Assembly: GCF_000699445.3 (NCBI RefSeq)
Contig: NC_067202.1
Location: 3,655,429 to 3,719,428 of the forward strand
Reading direction: 5' to 3'
Source: Schistosoma haematobium
Lineage: Eukaryota; Platyhelminthes; Trematoda; Strigeidida; Schistosomatidae
DNA: 64,000 nucleotides
Under the pieces are notes generated by a model, which worked only from the letters and a program-made list of their open reading frames with translations, was not told where the DNA came from and made no database searches. Both the position numbers and the translations under genes were made by a program. Positions within the stretch are counted from its first letter, which is position 1. Each line of letters opens with the position of its first letter. Positions 27,701-43,111 of the stretch are shown in pieces.

Positions 27701-30700
27701 ACGTTAGGAGACCCAGTCCCGTGATAACCGGTGACCAACAATAGGTTCCTACAACATTTGTCTCCTCAGCATCCTAGATCCCATGTGCCCCATTGGTTTG
27801 GAAATCAGAGTTTTCCAACTCCCCTGCGTGGATTACCCATATCCACCAACCTGGTTAGAGCGTTGGATATTCGCCTTTCGCACTTTAAATTTTTTAAAAT
27901 CAAAAACTCTCGCCACGAGAAGGCACTGAGTGGTACTTCCTTGGTAGTGGCTGTATATGCGTGGCCATGTGAGAACGTTTCAAGAGGGAGAACGGATCCT
28001 CCCCATCCTTGGCCGTACCAGGATATTTGGGGGCAAATGAATAGCAAAACATGTTTGGTGATGGTCGGTTAATTTACAAGTTCCAGTTGAGATTACAATA
28101 TACATATACATGAATATATTATCTAAATTAACGTACCTAACTAATAAAATACCCATTTGTAAATCTTTCAGAGTATCCAAACAAACACGTACTGCATCAT
28201 TTAAACATCCAGCCAATAAGAATAATCCAGCCGCTTGAAGATATTTATGTTGACTTAGTAAACGGAATGCGTTTAATTTAGCTTGACGACATGCTGGTTG
28301 ACCTGGTGTGAAATCGGATCGGAAGAAATTCTCCAATGTTTTATTACCAGTGGTTCTGGTAGTTTTTGTTTTTGTTTTCAAAGAAAGATTAAGTAATATG
28401 TTAGTAAATGAAAATAAAATGAAGAAAAAATTTGCAAAATTAGTTGTATAGTAATTAGGTTGTATAAATTAAATTGTATTAAATAAATAGGTCTCTCTTA
28501 ATATGTACACACTTAGAGAATTAGTTTGACAAGTGTACATCACAAACGAGAAATTAGTAAGTAAAGATGGATAGTGGCTAGCAGTAGAATCCATGACGCG
28601 CGTTTTGTCCTATTTGGGACTCATGAGCTAGATGTACCTGCACCTCAGAGTTGATGTTCACTCTTTGAATATAATGCTTGTGAATTAAGACTACATCGAA
28701 ATACACACAATATGTACATATGCCAATAAGAGACTGATCAATTGCAGTCCTAAACATCAATGGGAAGATTCAAACAAACAAACAATACCAAACAAATTAG
28801 TAAGTTAGTAAATTCACTTGTTGTTATTTTACTTGTATCTCCCCACTGTTATTTAGGACTGCAAAGAATTAGTATCTTTCTGGCATATGTGCATCCTGCA
28901 CGGATTGCCTCGATATAGCCTCAATTCGCAAGCTTTTTAAGCTGACGAGTCCCAAATAGAATGAAACACGCGACCTGGATTTCACTGCTAAATAAGCAAT
29001 TTTGAAGTTCTTCCGAAATGATTTATAAGTGACGCTTCTATTAATGAATTATTATCCAATCAATTCAGATTTATGTGATCATAGAATTTTATTTATTTTA
29101 ACACATAGATACTGGTACAAGGAGGCACCAAATGCATATGCACCACACAGATCTCACTAGATATGTGTGAGGGCTGTGATACTACCCGGGTGCACAAACC
29201 GAAGTAGGTGGTTTTTTTGGGGGCCACACCCGGAGTCTTCGACCTGAAGGTTTGATCAACAAAGCAGTGGAGCATGGAGATGCATTCTCAATATAGCTGG
29301 TACGCCATTTTTCCCTGAGAGTATTGGAGGTAGTGCGCACCATTGGTTTGGAATTAGGGTTTTCCAACTCCTCTAGGTGGACTCTCCGTGTCCACCAATC
29401 CGGTTAAAGCGCCGGACATTCACTTTTCGTCCTCTCAATTTCGTAAACAACAGTAATGCCACGAGAAGGCAGTGAGTAAGACTTCCCTGGCAGAAGTTAT
29501 ATACGCGTGGTCATGTGAGAGCATTTGGAGAGGGAGAGCGGGCTCTCCCCACTCTCGGCTGTACCAGGGCATTTGGAGGCATAGAATAATGATCAAGAGA
29601 GATAAAGGCAATAACCAATTGTATATACAGTAAATTTCCAATTTGACTGATATCAACCAATTAAAGGTGAATTCATCGCTAAATTATTCTACAACTATAA
29701 ATAATACAATAGTATGATGCCATTCATAATTCAATGGGAAATAAACAATTGAGACATAAACGATATTTCTTGATGTTAGGGATTCCTTAACATGAAATAT
29801 CTTTAAAAAAACCTTAGAACAAATTAACAGTCTCCAGAACATTTCAACGGTTGAACAGTGAATAGAAAAAAAAGGGGTGGTAAGTAGCGAAAAAAGTCAT
29901 ATTTATGTACAGGAAGACAAAGATAACCATAGGTTAAGACAATAACCTTGATAAAGAAAATAAGTAATTATTTCATAAGAAAATTTAGATGGAGTTTTGT
30001 TCTCTGATCTAGATGGTTAGATCACAGAGCTTTAAATGGTCTTCTGAACAACATCATCAGCACAAACTTCAGATAGAACAGTTCGTACTCTACATTTGGA
30101 AACGTTGCCAAAGGGGATGTGAGGCGGGTGCAGTTCTTCAGACGCCGTTGCGGGGCTGGAAGAGGAAAGGTTAGTGTTGGTGCGGCCTTGTGAAGGGGAA
30201 AGATGTTGAATGGAGTGCTTTGGCGAGGCGGCGCTGTCCGTAACAGTCGCTGTTGACGAAAAGTTGGACGTCCGGTTGCTGGGGAACATCGGAGATAGAT
30301 GACCCAGCAGGTTGAAATTGCTGCAGTAATCGCAGGCAGACTCGACATTTCGGCGAAAGGACTAAAGTTTGTGCTGATGTTGTTCAAAGTGAACAATGAA
30401 AGCTCCACGACCAAACCATGTAGCTCAGAGAACAAAACTCCACCTAAATCATCCACCTGATCTACAAATCTTCTCCTCTTTCTAATTAAGTAAATTTCCC
30501 AGAGAATTCTGATAGCATGAAATAGTTTTAACATATTGGTTACTGAAACATTTCCTCGAGGAATAAGCGAGGGCTTTCAACGATGTATTTAATTAATACG
30601 GGCGAAAAGAATGCAACGAAAATAAACATTTTTGTTTACCAAAATAACATGAGTAAAACATTTACTTGAATAATGCAGCCACCATTTTAGCTTTATGCAT

Positions 30701-33700
30701 AGCCAGATAAAAGACAGCAGATTCCATTGGATCTTTAGTATTTTGAAATGCTGTACGAGCCATCTGTTAGAAAAAAAGATGAATAAAACGAATGAACGCA
30801 TTCCAGTATATTAGGCCGCTCCTAGCTTTCTTCCAACCTAGTCGTAAATCTGACAATATAGCCTTTCAAAGTACGTGGTGGTTAGGCATTCGAAAAAAGA
30901 TGTCCCAGTAACCTCAGTTAATGAAAATTCACTATTTCATCAATCGATTTGCTAACTTTATCAAGTATCTCATGCCTAACTCAGAAATTGCACACACAGT
31001 GGTTCAAAATTACACACCAGAGGTGCTTAAAAAACACTTACAATCGAATACTAGAAGCATACGATAATCTTCTATTCTTAATGGTCATGTTTCACATAGA
31101 AAGTAGAAGAGAAAGAAAAAACCAGGCAGTAAACTCGTCCATTTTTGGTAGAACGATAATTCACCTATGCTATATATGATGAAAGTTGGCAAAAGCCAAT
31201 AGAGATTTCTGAATCCGTGCCGAAAATTCATCAGACACTAAACCACCAGGACTGGCGAGAATTCCAAGTAAATTAATCAATATGTCCAACTACCTTACTA
31301 CTTACAAATAATTCAAACGTTAATCAAAACCAGACTTAAAATAATATCTTGCAGTCGTCGGTAGAGAAACGCTTGCCAAACATGCTTGCATCATTGCTTA
31401 AGTTGATCAGAAGACTAGATTTTGTCAGCATCTTCGTCAAGCAGAAGTATATCATATGAGAGTAAATCTTTTGGTAGTAAATGAACTCATAAAAGGTCAG
31501 GAAATGAGGGCACTACCTCTGAATAAAATATTGGAGGAAGTGGACAGCCATAAGATTGATAATTCTGATGATAGTTCTCTATAAACTTTGACTATACTAG
31601 CAATTAATTGGATATACAAGGGAATCATGCGTGGATATTTAAGGATATGCTCACAAAAACGTAGAGATCAATGATATTTCCCCGTAAAAATCAAGTCACC
31701 CGGTCAATTGGTCATAATAGAGAACGTGAAGCACACACAAAAATTAGAATACGATATTATCAACAGATTTATTCGTTAGACTAATTCCATATTTCACGTT
31801 TAAAAGAATAGAAAGAGCTGATAGAACAGTGGAAAATTATTGGATTGTAAAGAGATGAACAAAAAGGGAGTTGTGATACTCTTCAATATGTGGGAAAATA
31901 GTAGTAATTTGGTGACAATACATAGTTCGTAACAGTGTTTACCTACTTGTAAGTAGTATCGATTTCACAATCATTTGTTCGACAAATGATATGAATTTCA
32001 CACTGTTGAAAGAGTTTTGCTAATTTTATATGGAATAGAATTTTTTTGAACAAATTGATGGGATTCGACGTAAATCTAAAGTTTTTCAAAATTACTAGCT
32101 GGACCTAGTTAAATAATAGCAAACAGTTGTGAAGAAACAACAAACAATACCTATACGTTTTATCCAGTTTTCAGACTGTATCTTATCACATAGTTAAAAT
32201 CTGATCTAAGGATTACAGAACAATCTAATGTACTGTAAAACAAAAGCCCAATTGGTTATCTGCTAGATCAATATTATGATTTTCATAATTTAGGATTTGA
32301 CAGCAGTATGCACCTATCTGTAATGCACTCATTTTAAGACCATAAAGCAGTAAGCTTATAATGATAACATGATGAACTGCAACTGATCAGTATATCTCGA
32401 CATACGTACATCCTATGTATTCAAATTCAGCTGATGAGTCCCAAACAGGACGAAACGCGGGTGATAAGTTTCACCGCTATTCACCATACAAATTAGCTTA
32501 TAATGATTGTGACCTAATGGTGATATATTAAGTTAATATCCGAATACAATCCCCATTTGTTGAAAGAGACTGATGAATTGCAATTCATAACGCAGCAAGA
32601 GGATTTAAATAGCCGATACAAATGAATTTAAATTCACGCCACTGCACAAACCAGTAGATATCTGAACTCAGTAGCTAAGCAGATAACACATTGGGGGTTT
32701 GAAGCGAAAAGAACTGGGTTCATTATGAACACTAATTCTGGGATGCAAGTAGATTGAGTTGAAGAATTTCAAATAGGACAGAATGTGCATCCTCGATTCC
32801 ATTTCTACCCACCATCCAACTCAGTAAATATATCGCTTCGAATACCACTGTTTAAACTGATGAAATCGTAAATATGTGTTTCTACTATTGCATGCATACA
32901 TAGCTGTTAACACGCAGACGATGATATATACATACTTTCTCAGCGCAGCGAATCAGAAGACTTTCACTTCGTATCCACCAACCACAACCGTATCGTTTGA
33001 AATCTGCCCAATTTAATTCTAATGAATCAGCACCGCTGACTTCACTACCGCCTAATTGATTAGAAACTATTGGTAATTGTGATAGCAGTTCTTCTTGTGA
33101 ATCCGAATGATATGCCCATACTAGACTGGAATTAGTTAGGCCAGACGACTGAAATACAATATATGAGAAATAAAAGAATCGATATATACATCATCAATAT
33201 GAAAGTATTCACTGTATTAATAATAATAGTAATAATAATAATAATAGTAATAGTGATAATAATAATTCTGTGGAGCTTTGAACTAGCGACATTAATGCCT
33301 ATTACATTCATCAACCCTGTGAAGGTAAACCAAAAGCGGTTAGTTGGTGGACACAGAAATACTATAATGCATCATATTTTGAGTGGACTTTGTATATAAT
33401 GAACGAATCTACTTTACTTATTAACCAAATACCCACTCTATATTGTCTCAATATGCATTGAGGTTTTCGCAAGAGCCTCAAAATTTGTAATAAGTGATTA
33501 AACTTTAAAAACTACTGAATCGACATAAATTCGTGATATGATATAACCATTTTCCAATATTATTCATAAGTAATTACATCATACTCGAAATGGGTGAAGT
33601 CCAGTGATCACAATTTCTTAATAGAACTCTGGAATAACCTGGTGGAATCAGCCACTAATAAGTACATGATTAACTTTAGATATTTGTGGGGATTGTTGAG

Positions 33701-36700
33701 TTTTGTAGTTCTTAGTAAGGCAACTTCTGAAAACCTGAACGTATTAGTTTTCAATGCTTGTCTAACTAAGATCAATATGAGATGCAAATTATGAAACACA
33801 ATGATTTCCATAATATACGATAATGCATCTATAGAACAATTAGTCCCTATTAAACCAACCCTATTTGTATGAAAATCTTACTTAATATTGAAGAAAAAAC
33901 CCCAGAAAGAAACGATCATCACTGTTAAAAATGAGGCGTTAAAACTTACAAGTAGTTGTGATCGACGTGCAGGTGGTAATGTTTTACTTAAATAAGAATA
34001 TAATTGAACTGTTAAAAGAAATCGAAGACCACACTCATCTAAACCTTTATAAAGGAAGAAATCAACAACAATAAATTTACACTAATTATGTTCTGATAAA
34101 AAGATAGAATAGTAAAACATTTTCTTAAAGTTTACATTACGAACTGATGTTATTAAAAAACTACTGAGAAATAGGGAATAATAGACAGTTGTTTCGTCCT
34201 AGTGAATGACTCCTCAGTTGTGTGCTTTGACGAATGCATCACATAGGATTGAGCTCAGAAATCTTTTATCTTTAGGCCACTAAGTCAGGATCTAATGGTT
34301 TACATTTATAAATTTAATCAGTCCTCGATATACTGGAGACATCTTTTATCGACCTTAGTAAGTAAACTGTCTCAAGCTCGATAAGTATGAACTCCGCTAA
34401 TCATGGTTTCTCATTAGAATTCCTGAGATTGTTTGCCTCTTTTAATTGAACAACTATATAAACTACGAAAAAAACCCAGTAATCTATCAAAATCAATTAC
34501 ACACTAAAAATACACAATAATCACGCTAACCAGATGTTATGTTGAAGAGAATGGTGAACTGAACCTGATTAATGTCCATAGCGTAATTGTAACCTATGGA
34601 TTCAAGTATTTAGATAACATTGAAACCGTTGCATTCATTTTTAAAGTTTCAACGAAAATACTGATTCTTACCATTACTTTTTACTTTCGAAGTAAGCTAA
34701 TTATTTATAGAGTTTACATTTTTATGTTGCTAATATTAAAGACTATAATTGTTCAATCCATAATGGTATATGTGGAACCTGAGTAGACTGTTTCTAGGTA
34801 GCGATTAGAGTAGCAAGTTTTTGGTATAGTTGAAATCTCGATGTAAACATCAACACTAGAAAGTAGTTATTAAGGTAGTTTCGTAAAGGATTCCACTGTT
34901 ATTCACAATCCGACTTCATTTTCTGTGTTTATTTTTATACTATTATTGATAGTATTCATATGTTTTCAAATTATGTACAGTACAGTAAAGTACAGAAGTA
35001 CTGAAACTTGGAGAATTACCACAATAATCATCAAAAAAGTACAAGTATTTACAAACAGTTTCCTACTTGATAACTTCTTGTTGTCTTAATATACAGTAGC
35101 AACTTGAACTGATGAATATATGTCCCTAGGTCCTAAGTTCCGTATAACTGATTAGCTAATGTAATATTCAGTGAACAATTAAACAATGATAACTGAGGGA
35201 ACAATGTAAAGGATTGATTAAATTTGCAGGTTGCATTTTTCACAAACTGATCTCATTAGGTTTAGACTGTTAAAAATTCTGATACTAGAACGAAAACTCG
35301 ATCTAGTCTTTCCGATGTTTCAATCGTACGCTCAACTAAGTATACGCTGTTTATGTTTTTATACTAGTTTTAAAACTTCTAAGGATGAAAAACTTATCTC
35401 TATATATGAGTTGATTGCTAATGTTATTATAGTTTGTAATGATAAAAATTGAATGTTTGAAGATTGAACGAACTATTTCTTTTTATACTTATGGAATATA
35501 CTACTTATCGTATTTTGTTAATTTATTTACATTACAATGAGAATAATCGTGGATGATTACGTAACTTAATTGAAATACAGTAAACTAATATGCATTTTAA
35601 TTAGACACGTTTAACTTAATAAGGACATCTGATCAATAGAGATGAGTTCGTTAATGGACTGAATGTAAATATATATCCAAACTTTCAATTAGATTTGGTT
35701 GCCAAGAGTAATCGGTTATTTATTTGGTTAAAATTAAACCCGCTCTCTATTAACCATATATAAGTAAAACCTAAAACTGTCAGCTAATACTGTTGGGATA
35801 GATTCTGAGAAGTGATATCTCCTTAGTGTGGGTTTTGATTCTGCTGCAGATGTTAATCGAATGCCTTGCTAGTTTTAAGGTTTCTATCAGATCTGATCCC
35901 AACAAGTCGAGTGCTGGATTCTTGGTAAGGTATACTGTTGCATTCGTTGTCACATTACCTTTAGAAACAGTGCAAAGTCGCAAATGAGAAGACAGAAGAC
36001 AAGTGAAAGGAATGCTCTTCCAAATAGTGTCAATTATGGTATGAAATTCTCGGGTATTTATAGTTTTTAGTAAAAGCGAAATCATTATTACGGTCATCCA
36101 ATCTGTATACAGGGGTTTTTAGCATTTGTCCAATAGGGAAGCTACATGCAGAGAATCTGGAATATTCTTTCAAAAGATAATAGGATTGAATATCTTCGGC
36201 TCTTTCTGAGCTTCTTAGAGCTTCCTCGAGTTCACCGATGGGCCATCTTTAAATTAATATGTTCTAATTTTATTTACGAAGTCGAAGATTAGAATAAAGG
36301 CTTATGGAGACCGAGTAGTATTATTGTAGTGAACAAAGACTTGTTGGGGAAAAACTAATTTATTATTCTATGTGAAATCACACAGTGCCCATGTAAAATA
36401 TGGGAATCATAAATCAAATAAATCATCTGCCTATCGTCATTGAGTTGTCGTTTATCTACGCTATCATTCTTTTATTCTTGTTGTTATTCCGATCGCTCTC
36501 TGTTTCCATTCATGTTCTCTTTATTTCAATCTACTGCTGATTAGCATTCATTCCCAGTTCCTGTTACATACTACTTATAACTGTACGCGTAGGTAGCACA
36601 CACCATATTACTAGCCTTAGGACTCAGAATGTGGATTGAAACTAAATAGACAAATCTTTACTTGGTAAATGAGTTGACAAACGAAATGGAATTGATAATA

Positions 36701-39700
36701 ATAAAATAATAATATCAATATTAATAACCTTCGTTAGAATCCTGTTTGATCGATAATCGTCGTGGCAATTGATCCAGCTTCTTCTCATTAGTTGATGAAT
36801 GGACTTTTGACAAGCAATCCGTAATATCGGAACGTGTCTTCGCCATTAAATCAGCTATACCCAATAAATACATTTGATCTAGTGATGATAGACCAGGTAA
36901 TCGTTGAGTTGACAAACTATGTTGAAGGACAGCGGAGCATTGATTCGGTGATAAACAAAAGTTTATAATATGTGTGATGATAGGAGAATGTGAAAGGAAA
37001 GATAATTAATTAAGTAGATGATAGACATATCAGTAATTATGTAACAACATTGCTCTAAACCTTTAGACGGAAATGGATGATGTCCAGCAATGGACTCGAA
37101 GACGTGTGTTCCGTCCAATTTAGGACTCGTGAGCTGAATATATCCGTGTCCCAAACAGGATCCACATATTTTAAGAGAAAATGGTCAATTGCAGTCGCAA
37201 ATATCAATGGGGAGATCCAATAGCCAATACATATAAATTAAAACTAGACATATAGATAATAATAGCGTAAAGCAACTGTTCAGTAATTATCGAACACTTT
37301 CTAGAGCATATTTGCCGGGTACCGATTCGTGCACTTGGCATCAAAATATACTCTAACTGTGATGGGTAGTGATAATACGCAGTTGCCTAGGCCGATGAAA
37401 ATGTAATGCAGCTAGAGTCTGTAATTTGTCGGTCAAGAACCAAAAGTTTTAACGATTGTTCTGCCGTACCATTTACAAAATATAAGGAAACTAATTCGCG
37501 AAATTTTTTTAATGAAAGAAGAAACACTTACTGATCAGCAAGAAGACGGGCATCATCTTCGGAAAATTGTATACTGCGGGCTAATGCTGCGGGTTTCAGT
37601 GACCATATACTAAATCCATATAAATATGATGATTTGTTTGCAGATGTATTGAATGATGGATTTGAATGATGAATAGTTTTCGATGGGTTACTTCTATCTG
37701 TCACATCATAATCATCATCATCATTATTATTCGAACTGAGATTTAAATCATCATCCTAAAGAAAGACAATGAAAGAGAATGAAGTAACACGACTGTAGAA
37801 GAATTCGTCAAACGCTATATAGGCTTTTTTTAGCGCTCTCACAGTCGATAGTTTTTATTACAATAATTAAGCATATATGCTAACAATGAATGTGTAAACA
37901 ATCGTATGGTGAAACGTTTTAAGCCAGAATAAAATGAATTTTATTCACTTTGGGACCGAAAATTTCCCTTTAAAATGAATAACATCATTCAAGTCAGAAA
38001 GACTGTGGATTTATGAGAGAAAAAAAGCTATCGGTAGAGGAAGAAAAAGAAGGAATTTCACCAATCAAGTGTTATACATACTTGTATTTCGAAGATGCTT
38101 GAATCGTCAGTCAATCCATGTTCATTATTCCATTCATTTATAGAATCTGGAAAGAATTAAGGGGTTGTTGTCAGAAAAAGGAGAAGGGAGGCATTATGAA
38201 AGTAAGTATTACAAACATAATATAATAGTCCTAATAGAAGAACATCACTCATTCAGTAGTTTAAATATAACATACTCGCTGTCAGATGTGACAATCCCAG
38301 ATTCAATTATGATAAGATCGTGGATATAAATTAGTGAGGAGTTTTATATCGGAACAAAACAGCTATCCACTATTTTTTAATGCTCAATGATTGTTTAGTT
38401 AAAGTTAATCTGTAGTGCAAACTATCGTCTAATTTTAATTAGTAACAGAAAGGGTTTTATGGAGATTATAGTAATCTCAACAGTGGAGATCATGAGTCAA
38501 TTGAAGATAGACCACTATGGAAAACCTGGAAGCACTGGACGGCCGTTTCATCCTATTAAGGCACTCCTCAGCAGTGTGCATCCACGACCCCGCCTCGCGG
38601 GATTCGAACACAGGACTTATCAGTCTCGCACCAGGCGCTTAACCAACTAAACCACTAAGCCGGCATCCAACGGTGTTAATGTCTAGCTTCAACTAATCCA
38701 CGAAATTGAGTGACACATCCACCATTGTCATCAGTGAGTTACTACCTCACAACTGACCCGATTGAACTCCACTGGTCACTGCTTCTCACTAGAACTGCAT
38801 GATATATATCTTGAAGCCAGTCACTAGTGAACATATGTTGATTAGCATCAGAAGGGGTTTTGTGGAGATTGAAGTAATTTTAATTAAGCAAATTTTTCCA
38901 CATTTTTTTGTCTTTTCACTGTTGAAAATCTTTTTTTCATTGATTTGTTGATATTCTATTATGTCATCTTACTACCTTCTTTCCATAGGCATGTTTATAT
39001 ATAGAAGCTTCTCGTTTATATGATTTGATTCAGATAGAATAACCAACCTTTCATTGCGTATTTGACTATTCTTTTTGCATTGATTAATCCAGAGAATTTT
39101 GTCATATTCATTGTTTATGGTAAAATATTAAGAGTATTATTATTATTATCTATTATAGATTAAACTATTTGACCTAAATCAAATTCACATTACGGGATGA
39201 CTATAGAAACAGAGGCAAAAATAGTCAAATAATAGTCCTGGGTTCGAGTCGCACGAGCGGGATCGTGGATACGTACTGTTGAGGAGTCCCACAATAGGAC
39301 GAAACGGTCGTCCAGTGCTTCCAGGTTTTCAATGTTTGTCGAATATCAATCGATTTATGATCTCAATCAAAAACTTAATAATCTCCACAACCCTATACTG
39401 AAAAAAGATTTTTACACAAGTTTACAGTTGGTCATAATCAGAGGCATATAGAGTCTTCAAGGATTTTATGTCCACTGAAAGAATAAAATGCTTACCACTC
39501 ATGGTCACGGTTAGAAATATCACCGCTGAGATATACTGAAATAAATGTAAGAGGATTAGTTGTACTATATAATCCCTAAAGAGTAATTTATGATCAAAAA
39601 TGTTCCGTTTAAACTCGTTATGTAATCATCATTAAACTAAGTAAAAACATATTAATTTCTTAATGATGAGATTCTATAGTCATGATCAGTATGGTAAAAT

Positions 39701-42459
39701 GAGACCATATTTTCTTCATTGATGCAGTGTTCTGGACTATCTTGATGACTCAACAGAGCTAAATGGATTAATATATTTGTTCATTGAAGTCACATTGAGT
39801 TGAGCAGATTATTTCAGTAGTGGTAAGAGAAAAAGTGTTATATTGGAAATCCAATGATGAAGTTGTACTGCTGAGTGTACTGAGATGCGGCATTAGTAAG
39901 GTATATCATACGGATAGCAAGTCTAAGACAATGATTCTGTTTTTACATATATGAAAGAGGAATAGAAAACATCAGTTCTTAGAAAAGGAAAACCTATTTT
40001 CAACAGTGTTGCAGTATAAAAAGTATTGGTTTGGGCTGTTCACAATGGAATCCGATGTTTTAACGCAAAAACATTTGTTTTGTCTGGTTGGTAAGGATTT
40101 AGACGGAATATCAAACAGAAGTATAAATATTTTTTCATTATTGACATGAATCCAGACCTTGTTGTTCAACTACATTATCGAATTATCTTTGTATCCAAGC
40201 TATTGAAATTTCGTATTGATATCAACTACATTTGCATTCTGAATATGTGATTCATTCAGTATTGACTAGTCAATGGAAGTTGGATACTTAGTTTTCTATT
40301 GTAAGCGCCCTTACCAACTTTAACACGTGCTTTCCACTCTCTTTTATGGAAGCTTGCACTAAAACAGAATTGAGCAATACATACAACATTGTTTATCACT
40401 AACTGAATGTATGATTAAAACTCACTCAATAAAACTACATACCGAAATGTTTGTTCGATTTCACATCTGCATTAACATCGGTTACTTGCAATGAATCAAC
40501 AGCTAATAGGACATACAAAGGTAAAGGAGGTATTGTATGCATTTCTAAAAGATTATTTGAAGAATGAGATGTATGAGATATTGAAGACACTGGTTTAGAT
40601 GTTGTATTATTTATTCTTGTTGTTGTTGTTGTCGACATTTTTGATGTCATGGTAGAGTCGAATGACTCGATAACAAAATTGGTTAGTTCTGAATTTAAAT
40701 TACCCTACATAAACATATAAATATAGAAGAATACAAATTTGTAAATGAAAAGGGAATTAACTATTTTATTTAGAAAAATGAAAATAAGTAAAGATTAAAG
40801 GTTTTTACCAGAAAATATTAAATTTACAAGAGATGGTAGTTGTATAGCATATTGTGGATTCAAATCATTATCACAGGTGGAAAATGGGGAAGAAGTTCAA
40901 AACAGATGGTAAAGGTTGGAATTAGTTCATTGGCTCCAACCCGTGGATAACATGCACTCTATGGTATACATATAGGTATAGGTTCGATTTGATTACGTTG
41001 TCCGGACGCCGGATTCTCGGCAGCAGTGGGAAATGAATGGATCGCTTGCCCTCAAATCCTTTGGGTTGTAAATAGTCTATTGACCATCAGCTCCTCGAAG
41101 CTCATATCACAAACAAGTTTAGTGTTGACCCCTATCCACTGATAACGCCAAAGTTTAGAACCGTCGATCTGGTTTGCATCAGACCTAATGGGTCATCCTA
41201 GAGATAATCTAGTTAAAAATCAGGAAGAATAGATTCCGTCTCAAGAAATATTAGAAAAGGAAGATAAGGATTTAATAGTGAACAAGATGAGCTTGAATGT
41301 TATCACATATATGTGGACGGTTAGTGTTTTTTGGTTCCTCACACCTTGGAAAAATACTTCTTTCTGAGGGACCTGGATAAGAAACTGAAGAGTAGTTTAG
41401 TTTTAGCTCAGAGTTAATCGTGTCAAACGGAATGTACCATTGATCAAGGCCAATGACATTGGACTATAAAACGGATTAGCATACGCAGATTAGAAAAATA
41501 ATAATAATTCTGGTTAGCAAATCTAGGACGTGGTATCGACAAACATCTCAGATGTAAAAGATATTGGATTGAGTGTTCTTGTTGACTGAGAAGCGTAATT
41601 GAAACAACCATCGGGAAACTGTTTGAGGCTGGTCACATATGGTCTTTTGGGCGGAGTTTTTGATGTTACCTCCGTACTTCAAATGCTTTACTCATGACCA
41701 CAGAAATTTGTGGAGGTGAGCTATATTTAGAGGTGACACTTTGTAGCATACCAGGAAAACGCAGCAAATCGGTTGTGAAATGTAGTTGATTGAGGTGGTC
41801 TGGACATGTATTACGTATGCGCAATCATCGCCTACCTCAATGTACACAAAAGATTATTCTCAATCTTTTTCCTCATAGCGTGAGATGTTACCAAGTGGTT
41901 AAATTGTTGTTACAGACTTACATTTTGTAAAGTTATTTAACTGTTATTCCACTCTCGTATCCATAGTATTGAAAGGGTTGTTGGCTTATGTTCTATACAC
42001 TACGCAATTAGTTAAACAGTCATTTCATAAAATCAGGTTAGTAAAAGTGTATTGAAGCCTAAGAAAAAAGCCTGCATCAAGCAATGGAAAAGATAAAACG
42101 AAAATAATACATTTTTTCAAAAAATATATGCGTACTTTCGTCATTCTACGATGACTATCAGACTGACTGCTTGACCGTTGGGATGAATTGCCAATAGCGG
42201 TTAAACATCTAGTTAAATGCGCTAATATCGCTTTTATACGACGTAAATGACCCAAATTCATCCATTCCAAGAGTTGACGAGGATGGAATTGAGGAAGTAT
42301 TGGATTGACAATCTAACACGAGAGAAGAAGAATATATGTAAATGTAAGTCAGTAAGTAGTTACAACGAATAAGATCGATAACCACTGTTGCCCATTACCC
42401 TCAAACATCAGGGCCACAATGCTTTGTAAACATAAATTGACTCACAAAATCTCTCGTTA

Positions 42460-42545
<86 letters not shown>

Positions 42546-43057
42546 TCCGCTAGGGTTCTGGATATCTATATGTTTGCGCCACGGAATCGACCTGTGCTGT
42601 TCAGATTGTAATGTTAAATTCTGGATAGTGTTCGGTTTTCCTGAAAATCAATGTAAAATTACCTTCAGACAAAAAAGTATATAATTGTCCCCAGATGCAC
42701 AGGTACGACCGACTATGAGGGTAGTCCGCTATCCCTCTACAAACGCTCTCATGTGGTCGCGAGTATAAAGTCATTACCAGGAAAATCCTACTGACGGCCT
42801 TCTCGTGACAGTGGTATTGTTTGCGAAATCTATAGGGTGAAAAGTGAATGTTCGATGCTTAATACAGGTTGGTGGGTACGGCGGATCCACCTAAAGTTGA
42901 AAAATCCCGATTCTAAACCAATAGTGCACATGGACTGAACGGTCCTGAAAGAACAAGTAGAGAATAAACCTATTGTTGGTCACCGACCCCCATAGGACTG
43001 CATCACTTAACGTCACCCACAAAGGCTTACGGAGTAGCTCCCTAAGAAAACCACCTG

Positions 43058-43111
<54 letters not shown>

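Noticed and set aside
27731..28072. 113-codon plus frame and its antisense partner in R1 copy g
   Set aside because: The frame is not conserved in other R1 copies and has no protein family signature.
33132..33399. Isoleucine-rich frames on both strands
   Set aside because: Low-complexity AAT/AGT tract in an intron.
35780..36097. 105-codon minus frame
   Set aside because: No conserved motif, unlike DMXL exons; not phase-compatible with the spliced gene and not needed.
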